DNA of 64,000 bases from Pseudomonas atagonensis (GCF_011369485.1 NZ_VXCA01000018.1:62001-126000), one strand, 5' to 3'; shown: positions 28,954 through 38,841, counted from the first letter of the stretch. Program-made: numbers and translations. The notes: generated by a model from the letters alone, not told the origin.

Positions 28954-30642
28954 TCAGGCAAGGAGGTCTTGCAGGGTGGCAAGGCTATCTGCCTCGTCCA
29001 CGGTTTTATCCTGGCGCCAGCGCAGCATCCGTGGAAAACGCACGGCAATCCCGCTCTTGTGCCGCCGCGACAGAGCGATGCCCTCAAAACCCAGTTCGAA
29101 CACGAGGCTGGGTTTCACACTGCTGACCGGGCCGAATTTTTCGACTGTGGTCTTGCGCACGATGCTGTCGACCTGGCGCATTTCCTCATCGGTCAGCCCT
29201 GAATAGGCCTTGGCGAACGGCACCAATGCGCGTTGGCTGGACTCGGGCGGGCCGTCCCACACGGCGAAGGTGTAATCGCTGTACAGACTGGCGCGGCGAC
29301 CGTGGCCGCGTTGCGCGTAAATCAGCACCGCATCGACGCTGAACGGGTCGACCTTCCATTTCCACCACACGCCCATGTCCTTTGTGCGGCCCACGCCATA
29401 CAAGGCGTCGCGGGCCTTGAGCATCATGCCTTCCACGCCCAGACGCCGGGACGCTTCACGCTGGCGGGCGAGGTCGAACCAGTCGTTGCCGGTCAGCACC
29501 GGCGAGGGCAGTAACACCGGGCTGTTGCTCTGGGCGATGAGTTCTTCCAGTTGCGCCCGGCGTTTGATTTGCGGCTGGTTGCGCCAGTCTTCGCCCTGCC
29601 ATTCCAGCAGGTCGTAGGCGAGCACCACCACCGGTACGTCTTCGAGGATTTTCTTGTCGAGGGTTTTGCGGCCGATCCGTTGCTGAAGCAAGGCGAAGGG
29701 TTGCACCGCAGGCGGTTCAGTCGATTGCGGATCGAAGGCGTCTTCGGTGGTGGGATGGCTGCTTTTCCAGACGACGATTTCGCCGTCGATCACCGTGCCA
29801 TCGGGCAAGCCATGCACCAGCACGTCGAGTTCGGGAAAACGCTCGGTGACCAACTCTTCACCGCGCGACCACACCCAGAAGCGCCCGTCGCGTTTGACCA
29901 CTTGAGCGCGAATGCCGTCCCACTTCCATTCAATTTGCCAGTTGGAGGCCGGCCCCAGCAGCGCTTCAAATGTCTCGACCGGTTGCGACAGCGCATGCGC
30001 GAGGAAAAACGGATAGGGCTGGCCGCCGCGCTGGGCGTGTTCGTCGGCCGACTCGGCGGCGATCAGTTTCAGATAACTGGCGGCGTTCGGCCGATTGGAC
30101 AAATCGGTGTACCCCACCAGTCGCTGCGCCACACGTTTGCTGTCCAGGCCGGCCATCGAGGCCAGCGCGCGGGTCACCAACAGTTTTGAAACGCCGACGC
30201 GGAAGCTGCCGGTGATCAGTTTGATGCACAGCATCAGGCTCGGCCGATCCAGTTGCGCCCACAGCGCCGGCAGTTGCCGCGCCAGATATTCCGGGGTTTC
30301 ACCCCGCAGCGGCAGCAGTTTGTCTTCGATCCATTCGGCCAGACCCGCGTCGGAGCTGTGCGGGTTTTCCGGGAGCACCAGCGAAATGGTTTCCGCCAGA
30401 TCACCGACGGCTTGATAGCTTTCCTCGAACAGCCACGGCTCCAGCCCCGACACGGCGACGGCGAGTTCGCGCAGGATTCGCACCGGCACCAGTTGCCGGG
30501 GTCGTCCACCGGACAAAAAGTACACCGCCCAGGCGGCGTCTTCAGGCGCAGCCTGAGCGAAATAGCTCTGCATCGCCGCCAGTTTGGCGTTGCTTGACGT
30601 GGTGGCGTCGAGTTCGGCGTACAACTCGGCGAAGGCTTTCAT
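28954..30642 (-). CDS. Ligase-associated ATP-dependent DNA ligase (LPD module)
   Basis: A 562-aa ATP-dependent ligase. The AMP-accepting lysine lies in IEWKWDGIRAQ at about residue 238 (KxDG motif). Motif III/IV equivalents are VIDGEIVVWK and EGMMLKARDALY, and motif V is WWKWKVDPF. The ~200-residue N-terminal helical DNA-binding domain is present. The family is that of the 'cisplatin damage response' ligases. Its start overlaps the exonuclease stop by four bases. An amino-acid transporter now separates it from its usual helicase/PdeM partners. Confidence 0.92.
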   Translation of the reverse strand: MKAFAELYAELDATTSSNAKLAAMQSYFAQAAPEDAAWAVYFLSGGRPRQLVPVRILRELAVAVSGLEPWLFEESYQAVGDLAETISLVLPENPHSSDAGLAEWIEDKLLPLRGETPEYLARQLPALWAQLDRPSLMLCIKLITGSFRVGVSKLLVTRALASMAGLDSKRVAQRLVGYTDLSNRPNAASYLKLIAAESADEHAQRGGQPYPFFLAHALSQPVETFEALLGPASNWQIEWKWDGIRAQVVKRDGRFWVWSRGEELVTERFPELDVLVHGLPDGTVIDGEIVVWKSSHPTTEDAFDPQSTEPPAVQPFALLQQRIGRKTLDKKILEDVPVVVLAYDLLEWQGEDWRNQPQIKRRAQLEELIAQSNSPVLLPSPVLTGNDWFDLARQREASRRLGVEGMMLKARDALYGVGRTKDMGVWWKWKVDPFSVDAVLIYAQRGHGRRASLYSDYTFAVWDGPPESSQRALVPFAKAYSGLTDEEMRQVDSIVRKTTVEKFGPVSSVKPSLVFELGFEGIALSRRHKSGIAVRFPRMLRWRQDKTVDEADSLATLQDLLA

Positions 30643-31673
30643 GCGGGTATCTCGGCAATGGACGGTTCGGCAGTGACGTTGTCTTCTTCGTCATCGCCGT
30701 ATTCGGTATTGAAGCCTTGGGCATCGAGACCTTGTTCGCGCAGATGACGAACGAGGACGCCGATCGAACCGTGGGTGACCATCACCCGTTCGGCGCCGGT
30801 CTGTTCGATCGCCCAGAGCAGGCCCGGCCAGTCAGCGTGATCGGACAGCACGAAGCCGCGATCCACCCCGCGCCGGCGCCGCGTCCCGCGCAGGCGCATC
30901 CAGCCGCTGGCAAACGCGTCGCTGAAATCGCCAAAGCGGCGCATCCAGCTACTGCCGCCGGCAGAAGGCGGGGCGATGATCAGGGCCTGGCGCAACATCG
31001 GGTCATTTTTCTCCACGTCACCGGCGTAGATCGTCGGCGGCAGGTACACGCCCGCGTCGCGGTAGACCCGGTTCAGCGGTTCGACGGCACCGTGGCTGAG
31101 AATCGGTCCGATGCTTTCGTCGATGCCGTGGAGAATCCGCTGAGCCTTGCCGAACGAGTAACAGAACAACACGCTGGCCTTGCCGGCGGCGGTGTTGGCT
31201 TTCCACCATTCATTGATCTCGCCGAACACCTGCGTTTGCGGCTGCCAGCGGTAGATGGGCAGGCCGAAGGTCGATTCGGTGATGAAGGTGTGGCAGCGCA
31301 CCGGTTCGAACGGCGCGCAGGTGCCGTCCGGTTCGATCTTGTAATCGCCGGACGCGACCCAGACTTCGCCGCCGTATTCCAGACGCACCTGTGCCGAACC
31401 GAGCACGTGGCCGGCCGGGTGGAAACTCAAGGTGACACCGTGGTGGGTCAGGCGCTGACCGTAGTCGAGGGTTTGCAAATTGATGTCTTGCCCCAGACGC
31501 GCGCGCAGAATCCCTTCGCTAGCGCTGCTGGAAAGGTAGTGCTGGTTGCCGGTGCGGGCGTGATCGCCGTGGGCGTGGGTGATCACCGAACGCTCAACGG
31601 GGCGCCACGGGTCGATATAGAAGTCCCCGGCGGGGCAGTACAAGCCTTCGGGGCGGGCGATAACAAGGTCCAT
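30639..31673 (-). CDS. Ligase-associated DNA damage response exonuclease (MBL fold)
   Basis: A 344-aa metallo-beta-lactamase/beta-CASP nuclease of the SNM1/Pso2 type. The zinc motif HAHGDHAR is at about residues 34-41. Later motifs include FHPAGHVLGSAQV and VASGDYKIEPDGTCAPFE, and the C-terminal beta-CASP region contains FVLSDHADW and VTHGS. It probably trims ends for the ligase in the same operon. Start ATG 31673. Confidence 0.92.
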   Translation of the reverse strand: MDLVIARPEGLYCPAGDFYIDPWRPVERSVITHAHGDHARTGNQHYLSSSASEGILRARLGQDINLQTLDYGQRLTHHGVTLSFHPAGHVLGSAQVRLEYGGEVWVASGDYKIEPDGTCAPFEPVRCHTFITESTFGLPIYRWQPQTQVFGEINEWWKANTAAGKASVLFCYSFGKAQRILHGIDESIGPILSHGAVEPLNRVYRDAGVYLPPTIYAGDVEKNDPMLRQALIIAPPSAGGSSWMRRFGDFSDAFASGWMRLRGTRRRRGVDRGFVLSDHADWPGLLWAIEQTGAERVMVTHGSIGVLVRHLREQGLDAQGFNTEYGDDEEDNVTAEPSIAEIPA

Positions 31674-31779
31674 GGCGTTACCGGAATGGAGGGACTTGTT
31701 AGCTATGAGGTTGGCGCGAAGTCAGAAGTTCTATTGATTTTGCGGTGGGAGCGAAGAATTTGGCTGGCGGGAAAAACCA

Positions 31780-31958
31780 GCCCTCACCCCAGCCCTCTCC
31801 CGGGGGGAGAGGGAGCCGACCGAGGTGTTTTGCGAGGTACATCGACCTGTGAGATCTAATCGACTATGGATTCGGTGACGCACTGTCAGGTCGATGTAAG
31901 GCTGAAGCATCCCCCGATCAGTCCCCTCTCCCTAAGGGAGAGGGTTAGGGTGAGGGGC
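31780..31958. repeat. MITE-like palindromic intergenic repeat, copy B
   Basis: An element of about 179 bp with CCCTCACCCCAGCCCTCTCCC at the left end and AGAGGGTTAGGGTGAGGGG at the right. The internal CAGGTCGATGTA at 31887-31898 matches copy A (787-798) at almost the same distance from the left end. Both ends can form local hairpins (CCCTCTCCC/GGGGGAGAGGG, CTCTCCCTAAGGGAGAG). It is non-coding and lies between the exonuclease start and the quiP end. Confidence 0.75.
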
Positions 31959-31973
31959 TCTTGATCTTTGAGC

Positions 31974-34424
31974 TCATTTCCCAGGAGTGAGGGTCAGGCG
32001 GTTCTTCCCATAAACCCGGTCAAAGTTCTGCGGCTGCATCGGCAGGCCGATGTATTGCCCTTTCAGCCACGCATCGATGCCATTGAGGTAGTTCGGGCTG
32101 ACCGGATTACCCGACTGCCCCGTACCGTTCTGCCCCATCAGCGGCTCGCTCTGGCCGAAGTCAACGATAAAGCGCATCGACGGCGCGCGCGTGGTCGCGA
32201 AGTCCTGACCCCAAGCGAACGCAGCGCTGTTCAGCGTCGTGTGATCGCCGCCGGCCGCCAGTGGCCCGCGAACGGTCTGGCCGCTGGCGTTGGTCCACAC
32301 ATAACTGTGCAGCTTGCCCCACTGCCAGGCTCTGTGATCGCTGCCCAACTGGCTATCGCCGGCACTGATCGCCGCCGCGAGACTGCGCGCGAGGATCACC
32401 GCTTTGTCTTCTTTCTGCGGTGTACGGATGTCGTCCCAGAACGGACTGTCTTCACGCCCCAGCAGATGATCGGCTTGCGCCGCGTAGGACAAGTCGCCAT
32501 TGGAAATAAACGCTTTCCACGCCGGGCTGCTTTGCGGGCCGAGTTCGTCGAGGAAGATCTGCTTCATGCTTTCCTGCAAAAACAGTTCGTAGATCGCCGC
32601 GTCCGCCGAAGTCGGGCTGAGCTTGCCGTCGAACGCCATTAAGCGGCTGAAAGCCTCGCGGGCCTTGCTGCGATCAGCTTCCGGCAGGGCATCGATCGCC
32701 TGTTTCAGCGGTTGCTTCATGCCCGGGGCTTCGAAGACTTTCTTCAGCTTGGCGGCAAAGGTCGTCGTCTGGTCGTACTGCATGGCGATCACGCTGCGGC
32801 CGTCGTGCTTGCCGCTGCCGGCCAGTTCCGCCAGGCGTTCGCCGCGTTCCGGCGGCGCCCAGGAATTCGACAACTGCATGCCGTAACCGTGTGGGATCAC
32901 GCGCTGGTTGGCGGTGCCGAGCCAGCCCTGCGCCGGATCCTGATCGTAGGGGTGCAGCATCGGGTCGGCGTAACCGTCCCAGTCGTAACGACCTTCCCAG
33001 CCCGGCGACGGCAGCAGGCCTTCGCCTTCACGGCGGTTGGGGAAACGTCCGGTGACCTGCCAGCCGATGTTGCTGGCATCGGCGAACACCAGATTCAGGG
33101 CGATGGCTCGGATCTCCCGGCTCGCGTCCGAGGCGCGCTCGACGTTCTGCGCGCGGCTCAGATCAAAGAACGCGTCGAGGGATTTGTCATCGGTGAAGCT
33201 TGGCGTCTGCAACGCCAAACCGAAGCCGTTACCTTGTGCGGCAGCCTGAGCGCTGTTGAGCAGCGCGCCGTGACGGGTTTCGTACACCGCTTCGCGAATC
33301 GGCCGCTGGCCTTTGACGAAATAGGTTTCGTTGCGCACGCTCAACGGCTGCCATTTGCCGTTGACCTCGTAGGTCAAGCTGCTGCCCTGACGACGGGTTT
33401 TTTCCAGGAACAGATCCTGGTTGTCGCCGAGCACACTGGTCATGCTCCACGCCACTTTGCCGTTGAAACCGCCCAGCACCATCGGCAGACCGGCAACGGT
33501 GACGCCGGCCGCCTGATACTTCGGCGCGCGGATCTGCACAAAGCTCCACAGCGACGGCGCGGCCAGCGGGCCATGACTGTCGCTGGCCAGAATGCTCTTG
33601 CCGCTGCGGCTGCGTTGCGGGGCAATCGCCCAGTTGTTTGAAGTCTGAGTGCCGAGCAGGTTCAGCGCTGACAGTTGCTGACTGGCGTTGCTCAATTCGC
33701 TCAGACCGGGGATCTGCCCGTTCAGCTTAAGGCCTTGCAGTTTGTCGGCTTCGGCCAGCGGCAGGTTTTCGTCGGGCGCGGACGGTGTCAGCCACGCCAG
33801 TTTGTCGCTGGTCACGGTTTGCGCCAGCACCAGGGAGGAAATTTCTTCCGGCAGGTTGGCCGACTGGCTGAAGTTCAGCAGGGCGAAAATCAGCGCCGAA
33901 TCTTCCGGTTTCCAGTATTCCGGCTTGTAGCCGCTGGCAGCGAGATCACCCGGCAGCTTATCGGCGTAGCGGAACAGGTAGGCGTTGACGCCCCGTGCAT
34001 ACACTTCAAAGAAGCGCTTGAGCCGTGGCGACGAGGCCTTGTACAGCTCGCTGGCGCTTTTCTTCAGGTTGACGGCGCGCATGTAACGGTCGGCGTCGAG
34101 CATCGAGGCGCCGGACATTTCCGCCAGACGGCCCTGAGCCAACAGGCGCAGGGTGACCATCTGGTTGATGCGGTCGCTGGCGTGGACGTAACCGAGGGTA
34201 AACAGCGCATCGTGGAAGCTGTTGCTTTCGATCAGCGGCATGCCCATGGCATTGCGGCGTACCGAAACGTTCTGCGCCAGGCCCTTGAGCGGTTGCACGC
34301 CGGAGGTTGGCGGGAGGGTGTCCTGAGCGTTCCAGGTCTGGCAACCGGACAGGCTCAAGACACCGGCCACTGCTGCGGCAACGCCGAACCGGGGAAGAAA
34401 ATGTGTAAGGGCTGGCGAGGCCAT
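31974..34424 (-). CDS. quiP: Penicillin acylase-family N-acyl-homoserine-lactone acylase (QuiP-type)
   Basis: An 816-aa Ntn-hydrolase precursor that should self-cleave into alpha and beta subunits. The N-terminus [14 protein letters not shown] (ATG 34424, AGGAG upstream) leads to a lipobox VLSLSGC. The autocatalytic/nucleophilic Ser starts the [14 protein letters not shown] stretch at about residue 260. The order quiP-GST matches P. aeruginosa QuiP, which degrades long-chain acyl-homoserine lactones. The substrate here is inferred. The lipobox suggests envelope anchoring. Confidence 0.85.
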   Translation of the reverse strand: MASPALTHFLPRFGVAAAVAGVLSLSGCQTWNAQDTLPPTSGVQPLKGLAQNVSVRRNAMGMPLIESNSFHDALFTLGYVHASDRINQMVTLRLLAQGRLAEMSGASMLDADRYMRAVNLKKSASELYKASSPRLKRFFEVYARGVNAYLFRYADKLPGDLAASGYKPEYWKPEDSALIFALLNFSQSANLPEEISSLVLAQTVTSDKLAWLTPSAPDENLPLAEADKLQGLKLNGQIPGLSELSNASQQLSALNLLGTQTSNNWAIAPQRSRSGKSILASDSHGPLAAPSLWSFVQIRAPKYQAAGVTVAGLPMVLGGFNGKVAWSMTSVLGDNQDLFLEKTRRQGSSLTYEVNGKWQPLSVRNETYFVKGQRPIREAVYETRHGALLNSAQAAAQGNGFGLALQTPSFTDDKSLDAFFDLSRAQNVERASDASREIRAIALNLVFADASNIGWQVTGRFPNRREGEGLLPSPGWEGRYDWDGYADPMLHPYDQDPAQGWLGTANQRVIPHGYGMQLSNSWAPPERGERLAELAGSGKHDGRSVIAMQYDQTTTFAAKLKKVFEAPGMKQPLKQAIDALPEADRSKAREAFSRLMAFDGKLSPTSADAAIYELFLQESMKQIFLDELGPQSSPAWKAFISNGDLSYAAQADHLLGREDSPFWDDIRTPQKEDKAVILARSLAAAISAGDSQLGSDHRAWQWGKLHSYVWTNASGQTVRGPLAAGGDHTTLNSAAFAWGQDFATTRAPSMRFIVDFGQSEPLMGQNGTGQSGNPVSPNYLNGIDAWLKGQYIGLPMQPQNFDRVYGKNRLTLTPGK

Positions 34425-34733
34425 GGCAAAGCTCCTGCGGGGGTGTAGAGGCTGGGGGCGCAATAAAGCCGCTACGTTAGTGAGCAGGAGGAAGCCGCGC
34501 AAGCGGGGGCGGGGGTTATTTCAGGATTTGTCTGATAAACCGTTCACCTGAGGACAACACAAGACCTGTGGCGAGGGGATTTATCCCCCGTTGGGCTGCG
34601 CAGCAGCCCCAAAACCTGCAATCTTGGTGTGTCAGACACATCCTGGTAGCAGGAATCGGGGCCGCTTCGCATCCCAACGGGGCGGTGCGACGTTTCGCTA
34701 AATCCCCTCGCCACAAAAGCCCCTCACTCGGGA
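34425..34733. other. Intergenic region quiP-GST
   Basis: Besides the REP-like pair at 34567-34715 this stretch holds only short flanks. No gene is supported in it. Confidence 0.6.
34567..34715. repeat. REP pair, TGTGGCGAGGGGATTTATCCCC family
   Basis: Inverted units start with TGTGGCGAGGGGATTTA at both ends, each continuing into CCCGTTGGG and GCNGCCCC. The right-hand unit has an extra GGCGGTGCGACGTTTCG (34681-34697) in its apex. The same 17-mer, with one change, sits in repeat copy A at 837-853. Confidence 0.82.
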
Positions 34734-35378
34734 TCAGGATTTGGGTGGATTGATCTTCTGCACCAGTGCATACGCCTTCGCCGTCGCGGGACGATCCTTG
34801 ATGTGGTTGAACCAGCGCAGCACGTGCGGGAAGTCTTCAAGGTTCTGGCTTTGCCATTTGTGCGAGACGATCCACGGGTAGATGGCCATGTCGGCGATGC
34901 TGTACTCGCTGCCCGCAACAAATTCGTTATCGGCCAATTGCTTGTTCAGCACGCCGTAGAGGCGGGCGGTTTCGTCGATGTAGCGCTTGATCGCGTAGGG
35001 GATTTTCTCCGGTGCGAACTGGCTGAAGTGATGATTCTGCCCGGCCATCGGCCCCAATCCGCCCATTTGCCAGAACAACCATTGCAGCGCCGTTTGCCGA
35101 CCACGCAGGTCTTTGGGCAGGAACTGGCCGGTCTTCTCCGCCAGATACAACAAAATGGCCCCGGATTCGAACAGCGACAGCGGCTCGCCACCATCGGCCG
35201 GCTGGTGATCGACGATGGCGGGGATGCGGTTGTTCGGGGCGATTTTCAGAAAGTGCGGCTGGAACTGCTCACCCTGGCTGATGTTGATCGGGTGCACCTT
35301 GTACGGCAGTCCGGCTTCTTCGAGAAACAGCGAGATCTTGTGGCCGTTGGGGGTGGTCCAGTAATACAGGTCGATCAT
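34734..35378 (-). CDS. Glutathione S-transferase (YfcG/Nu-class-like disulfide reductase)
   Basis: A 214-aa GST. The N-terminal thioredoxin-fold domain begins MIDLYYWTTPNGHKISLFLE, where the TTPNGHK stretch is typical of YfcG-type enzymes with disulfide-bond reductase activity using GSH. The cis-Pro site (NNRIPAIVDH) and ESGAILLYLAEK follow, then an all-helical C-terminal domain. I chose ATG 35378; an upstream Met at 35420 would add 14 residues. It lies upstream of quiP in the same direction. Confidence 0.9.
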   Translation of the reverse strand: MIDLYYWTTPNGHKISLFLEEAGLPYKVHPINISQGEQFQPHFLKIAPNNRIPAIVDHQPADGGEPLSLFESGAILLYLAEKTGQFLPKDLRGRQTALQWLFWQMGGLGPMAGQNHHFSQFAPEKIPYAIKRYIDETARLYGVLNKQLADNEFVAGSEYSIADMAIYPWIVSHKWQSQNLEDFPHVLRWFNHIKDRPATAKAYALVQKINPPKS

Positions 35379-35524
35379 GGAACGCTCCAAAACAGAAATT
35401 GGCTTACGTGCGGACAGCAAACGCCGGCGTCAGGTGATCCCGTGTGCGATCGATAGCTTGCCTGAGAGGTTGAGGTGATGCTGAACTGCGCAAAATTCAA
35501 TGACCCTGCGTGAGAAAAATCGCC

Positions 35525-36082
35525 ATGGAGCTTCGGGCCAACGCTGCACTGATCATCATCGACCAGCAAAAAGGCATCCTGCAGCCGCGTTTGGGGCGCC
35601 GCAACAATCCGCAGGCTGAAGAACAAATCCTCGATTTGTTGGGGCTTTGGCGGCGCAGCGGGCGGCCAGTCATCCACGTGCAGCATCTGTCCCGTGAGCC
35701 GGATTCTGTTTTTTGGCCCGAACAGGAAGGGGTGGAGTTTCAGCAGCGGTTTTTACCGCAGGACGGCGAGTGGCTGATTCAGAAGCAGGTGCCGGATGCG
35801 TTTTGTGCCACGGGCCTTGAAGCACGTTTGCACGAGGTGGGGATCGGGCAGTTGGTCATCGTCGGTGTGGCGACCAATAACTCGGTGGAGTCCACGGCAC
35901 GCACGGCGGGCAATCTGGGGTTCGAGGCGTGGGTGGCGGAGGATGCGTGCTTTACCTTCGACAAGGCTGACTACTTCGGTACGTTGCGTACGGCTGAAGA
36001 GGTGCACGGGATGTCGCTGGGGAATCTGCACGGCGAATATGCGACGGTGGTCAGCACCGGGCGGATTCTGGCGGCAGGCTGA
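35525..36082 (+). CDS. Isochorismatase-like hydrolase with Ser at the usual catalytic Cys position
   Basis: A ~185-aa alpha/beta protein of the isochorismatase/nicotinamidase superfamily. The first catalytic Asp is in ALIIIDQQKGIL. The nucleophile region reads VGVATNNSVESTARTAGN, where the cysteine-hydrolase pattern normally has Cys (TNxCVE). Either this is the natural isochorismatase-like/Ser variant or activity has been lost. ATG 35525 (MELRAN) is preferred; a GTG at 35510 is also in frame. Substrate unknown. Confidence 0.8.
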   Translation: MELRANAALIIIDQQKGILQPRLGRRNNPQAEEQILDLLGLWRRSGRPVIHVQHLSREPDSVFWPEQEGVEFQQRFLPQDGEWLIQKQVPDAFCATGLEARLHEVGIGQLVIVGVATNNSVESTARTAGNLGFEAWVAEDACFTFDKADYFGTLRTAEEVHGMSLGNLHGEYATVVSTGRILAAG

Positions 36083-36109
36083 AAAACTTTAGGTGAATGG
36101 GCCGGCCCC

Positions 36110-36192
36110 TTCGCGAGCAAGCCCGCTCCCACATTTGACTGCATTCCGTCAGAAGGAATACGGTCGAAAGTGGGAGCGGGCTTGCTCGCGAA
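36110..36192. repeat. REP pair (inverted)
   Basis: TTCGCGAGCAAGCCCGCTCCCACA and its inverse repeat (slightly altered: AAGTGGGAGC) flank a 35-bp centre. It lies between convergent isochorismatase-like and SEC-C genes. Confidence 0.88.
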
Positions 36193-36230
36193 GACGATGT
36201 GTCAGGCGAAGAGATTCTTCGCCTGACACA

Positions 36231-36443
36231 TCAAGCGCCGTGGCACTTCTTGAATTTCTTGCCGTTGCCGCATGGGCAAGGATCGTTGCGGCCGACGTCT
36301 TTCAGGGCGTTGCGCACCGGTTCCTGGTGGGCGTGGCCGCAGTTCGGGCCGTGAACGTGGCCATGGTCATGGTCGTGATGATGGTCGTGGTCGTGGTTGC
36401 AATCAGGGCCATGAACATGCGGTTGCTGGGTCATCGGGGTCAC
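36231..36443 (-). CDS. His-rich SEC-C motif protein
   Basis: A 70-aa protein with two parts. The N-terminal ~40 residues are dominated by His/Asp/Gly ([18 protein letters not shown]) and look like a metal-chelating tail. The C-terminal 25 residues form a SecA-type zinc SEC-C motif ([20 protein letters not shown]; ligands C-x-C-x8-C-H). The start (36443, or MTQQ at 36434) overlaps the upstream lipoprotein stop. Possible role: metal handling or nascent-chain contact; unproven. Confidence 0.85.
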   Translation of the reverse strand: MTPMTQQPHVHGPDCNHDHDHHHDHDHGHVHGPNCGHAHQEPVRNALKDVGRNDPCPCGNGKKFKKCHGA

Positions 36444-36925
36444 TCCTTAATCAAATCGGCGGGGATTATCACGCCATTGCGTTCCAGGTGCACGTAGTGA
36501 GCGATGAATAAACCGGTTTCCATTTCGCCCTGCAGTCGATAGGGAATCTGCTGATTGGGGTTTTTCAGCATTTTCACCACGTCCTTCACCTTGGGCCAGA
36601 GGTTGGTGCGGATCGGCACTTTGTAGGTTGAACTGCTTTTCGGCGCGACGGTGATCCAGTGTTCATGCTCTCCCTCGGCCAGCAGCATGTCGGCCAGATG
36701 CACGCGGTATTCCAGACCGCGCACGGTCAGGTCGCTGTCGTTGGGGTTGTCGATGCGAAAGTGCAGGATGAATTTCTGTTCGAGCAGTTTGGCCCGTACC
36801 ACTTCGACTTTCACCAGGTGCACGGCGGGGTCGACGCTGTCTTCACTGAACCACGACGCGCAACCGCCGAGGTTCAGGATCAGCATCAGCGTAAAAAACC
36901 GGAATGTGCGCCATTGACTGAGCAT
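36440..36925 (-). CDS. LEA type 2-like (WHy domain) lipoprotein
   Basis: A 161-aa lipoprotein with signal/lipobox MLILNLGGC (Cys about residue 22). A beta-sandwich of the late-embryogenesis-abundant type 2 kind follows: [20 protein letters not shown] and [13 protein letters not shown] match the WHy pattern. It probably sits in the envelope; function unknown. It overlaps the downstream SEC-C gene by 4 bp (ATGA). Confidence 0.82.
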   Translation of the reverse strand: MLSQWRTFRFFTLMLILNLGGCASWFSEDSVDPAVHLVKVEVVRAKLLEQKFILHFRIDNPNDSDLTVRGLEYRVHLADMLLAEGEHEHWITVAPKSSSTYKVPIRTNLWPKVKDVVKMLKNPNQQIPYRLQGEMETGLFIAHYVHLERNGVIIPADLIKE

Positions 36926-36967
36926 CGAGTAAAACTCCCTTTGGCCCCAGTCTAGTCGTGGTCGAAT

Positions 36968-37444
36968 CTAAGCGCTGAAATACCCCGCGCAGCACTTCTT
37001 GAACTTCTGCCCGCTGGCGCAGGGGCAGGCGTCGTTGCGGCCCGGCTTCAACTGCACCGTCGGGTCGATGAAGTACCAGCGACCGGCGTTCTGCACAAAC
37101 GAGGAGCGTTCGCGGTGGCTGTGTTCGCCCTGATCGTCGTGCCAGCGCGCGGTGAAGGTGACGAAGGCGTGTTCCGGCTGGCCGCCGAAGACTTCCGAAC
37201 TTTCGACATCGAGTCCGAGCCAGGTGCTTTGTGCGCTCCAGTTGCTGATCGACTGGCGATCCAGCCCCGCTTGCTGAGCGGGCAGGGTGGTCACCACCAG
37301 ATAGTCGATCAGGCCCAGCACGTAGGCGCTGTAGCGCGAGCGCATCAAGGCCTCGGCGCAGGGCGCCGGGAGGCCTTCGTGATAGTGGCCGCAGCAGGCC
37401 TCCAGCAGATTGCCGCTGCCGCAGGGGCAAATGGCTGTACTCAT
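36968..37444 (-). CDS. YchJ-family SEC-C protein
   Basis: A 158-aa protein with a SEC-C zinc motif at each end. The N-terminal [14 protein letters not shown] and C-terminal [18 protein letters not shown] flank an NTF2-like YchJ central domain ([26 protein letters not shown]). It matches YchJ in length. The ATG at 37444 (MSTAICPCG) is chosen; longer versions have no support. Cytosolic; function not established. Confidence 0.9.
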   Translation of the reverse strand: MSTAICPCGSGNLLEACCGHYHEGLPAPCAEALMRSRYSAYVLGLIDYLVVTTLPAQQAGLDRQSISNWSAQSTWLGLDVESSEVFGGQPEHAFVTFTARWHDDQGEHSHRERSSFVQNAGRWYFIDPTVQLKPGRNDACPCASGQKFKKCCAGYFSA

Positions 37445-37448
37445 TGCA

Positions 37449-37946
37449 TTACCACCAATATTTCCCGAAGTTTTCCGGATTGGCCCAAAAACGTGAGTTG
37501 AGCCAGTCGGGGACTTGTTTGTAGTCAAGCAGATCGTAGGTGAACAGGGTCAGCACTTGATCGTCGCGCTGAAAGCGTTCGCTGGCCTGTAGCGCCAGCG
37601 AATAGAAATCGGTTTCCTGCCAGCCGCTGGCCGACAGATCCGCCAGCACCGCGATGCGGCTGGCGTTGAGATTGCGAATACCGCCCAACAGGTTCAGGCC
37701 GTCGCGTTTGGGCAAGTGCTCGAGGCAATCGACTACCAGCGCCAGATCAAAACGCCTTGCCGCCAGTTCCGCTGGCAAGACACCTGGCCCGGCGTGTGCC
37801 ACGCAAGTGTCTGGATGCGCTTGCTTGAAAGCGCTCAGCGCGGGGAACTCACTGGCGCCGATCAGCAGCAGTCGCGCCGGGGCGTAGCGATCCAGCAAAG
37901 CGGCCAACGCCTGTTGCGGCGTGCGGGAAGAAATGGCGACGTTCAT
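37449..37946 (-). CDS. DUF6231 family protein (methyltransferase-like fold)
   Basis: A 165-aa protein. [16 protein letters not shown] followed by [20 protein letters not shown] resembles the SAM-binding Rossmann pattern (glycine loop, then an acidic loop with EHLPK). The C-terminus [12 protein letters not shown] is aromatic-rich. Methyltransferase activity is a guess from fold pattern. It lies four bases upstream of the YchJ gene in the same direction. Confidence 0.7.
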   Translation of the reverse strand: MNVAISSRTPQQALAALLDRYAPARLLLIGASEFPALSAFKQAHPDTCVAHAGPGVLPAELAARRFDLALVVDCLEHLPKRDGLNLLGGIRNLNASRIAVLADLSASGWQETDFYSLALQASERFQRDDQVLTLFTYDLLDYKQVPDWLNSRFWANPENFGKYWW

Positions 37947-38094
37947 CGAAACTCCTCAATCTGAGCGCCAAGACTAGCGTGCCTGACTGCGTCGGCAAAG
38001 TGCCCTGTGACGCGGCTTTGCGGCAACGGCGGCGAAGTCCTGTGAACACGGTCGCAAACAGCAATGGCCTATTGCTGGCGGAGATTAAAACTCC

Positions 38095-38137
38095 GGTCTT
38101 TACTCCCTGAATCGGTTCTAAGCCGATCCCTCAGGAG
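38095..38137 (+). promoter_or_regulatory. SD-sequestering hairpin in the leader of the first OmpA paralogue
   Basis: After a GGTCTTTACTCC box, CTCCCTGA (38103-38110) pairs with TCAGGAG (38131-38137) with one bulge, and ATCGG pairs with CCGAT inside, leaving a 7-nt loop. The right arm contains the AGGAG ribosome-binding site of the gene at 38146. The same layout precedes the second paralogue. Confidence 0.6.
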
Positions 38138-38145
38138 AAAACCAG

Positions 38146-38841
38146 ATGAGCATAGTTCGGACAGCATTACCTTTGATTCTGCTAACCAGTGTGTTGACTG
38201 GTTGTGCAGGTTTGCAGAAAACCGACTGGCCGACCTGTGCGGCCGTCGGGGGTGTCGTCGGTGCCGGTCTCGGCGCGACGGAGAGTTCGGCGTGGGCCGG
38301 TTACGGCGCATTGCTGGTCGGTGGTACGGCCGCCGCGTATTGCTGGGTACACGGTGATGGCGACGAAGATGGCGACGGCGTGCCGGACAGTCGCGACAAG
38401 TGCCCGGGCACTCCGAAAGGCGTGCAAGTCGATGCTGACGGTTGCCCTCCACCAACCCCTGCACCTGTGGTTGAAGAGGCTGTCGTGGTCAAGGAAGAAA
38501 CCATCGTCATTCGCGATGTTCACTTCCAGTTCGATAAAGCCACACTGACCGGCCCTGACAAGCAAGTGCTCGACAAGGTCGCCACCCGCCTGAAACAGGA
38601 ATCCTCCACTGCGCAACTGACCGTCACCGGTCATACCGACAGCGTGGGCAGCGATGCCTACAACAAAAAACTGTCGGACCGTCGTGCGCACTCGGTGGTG
38701 GAATACCTGATCCAGCAAGGTGTGCCACGCGCCAGCTTCGTTTCGGTGTCCGGTATGGGTGAAAGCCAGCCGGTGGCGGATAACAAAACCGCTGACGGTC
38801 GCGCGCAAAACCGTCGTACCGAAATCAAAATCGTCCGCTAG
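38146..38841 (+). CDS. OmpA-family lipoprotein, paralogue 1
   Basis: A 231-aa OM lipoprotein. The signal/lipobox is SVLTGCAGL (Cys about residue 22). It is followed by a glycine-rich hydrophobic segment (AVGGVVGAGLGATESSAWAG), a calcium-binding TSP3-like repeat (DGDEDGDGVPDSRDKCPGTP), a linker, and a C-terminal OmpA peptidoglycan-binding domain (TVTGHTDSVGSDAYNKKLSD, ending NRRTEIKIVR). It shares this architecture with the gene at 38931, so the pair arose by tandem duplication. Confidence 0.92.
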   Translation: MSIVRTALPLILLTSVLTGCAGLQKTDWPTCAAVGGVVGAGLGATESSAWAGYGALLVGGTAAAYCWVHGDGDEDGDGVPDSRDKCPGTPKGVQVDADGCPPPTPAPVVEEAVVVKEETIVIRDVHFQFDKATLTGPDKQVLDKVATRLKQESSTAQLTVTGHTDSVGSDAYNKKLSDRRAHSVVEYLIQQGVPRASFVSVSGMGESQPVADNKTADGRAQNRRTEIKIVR

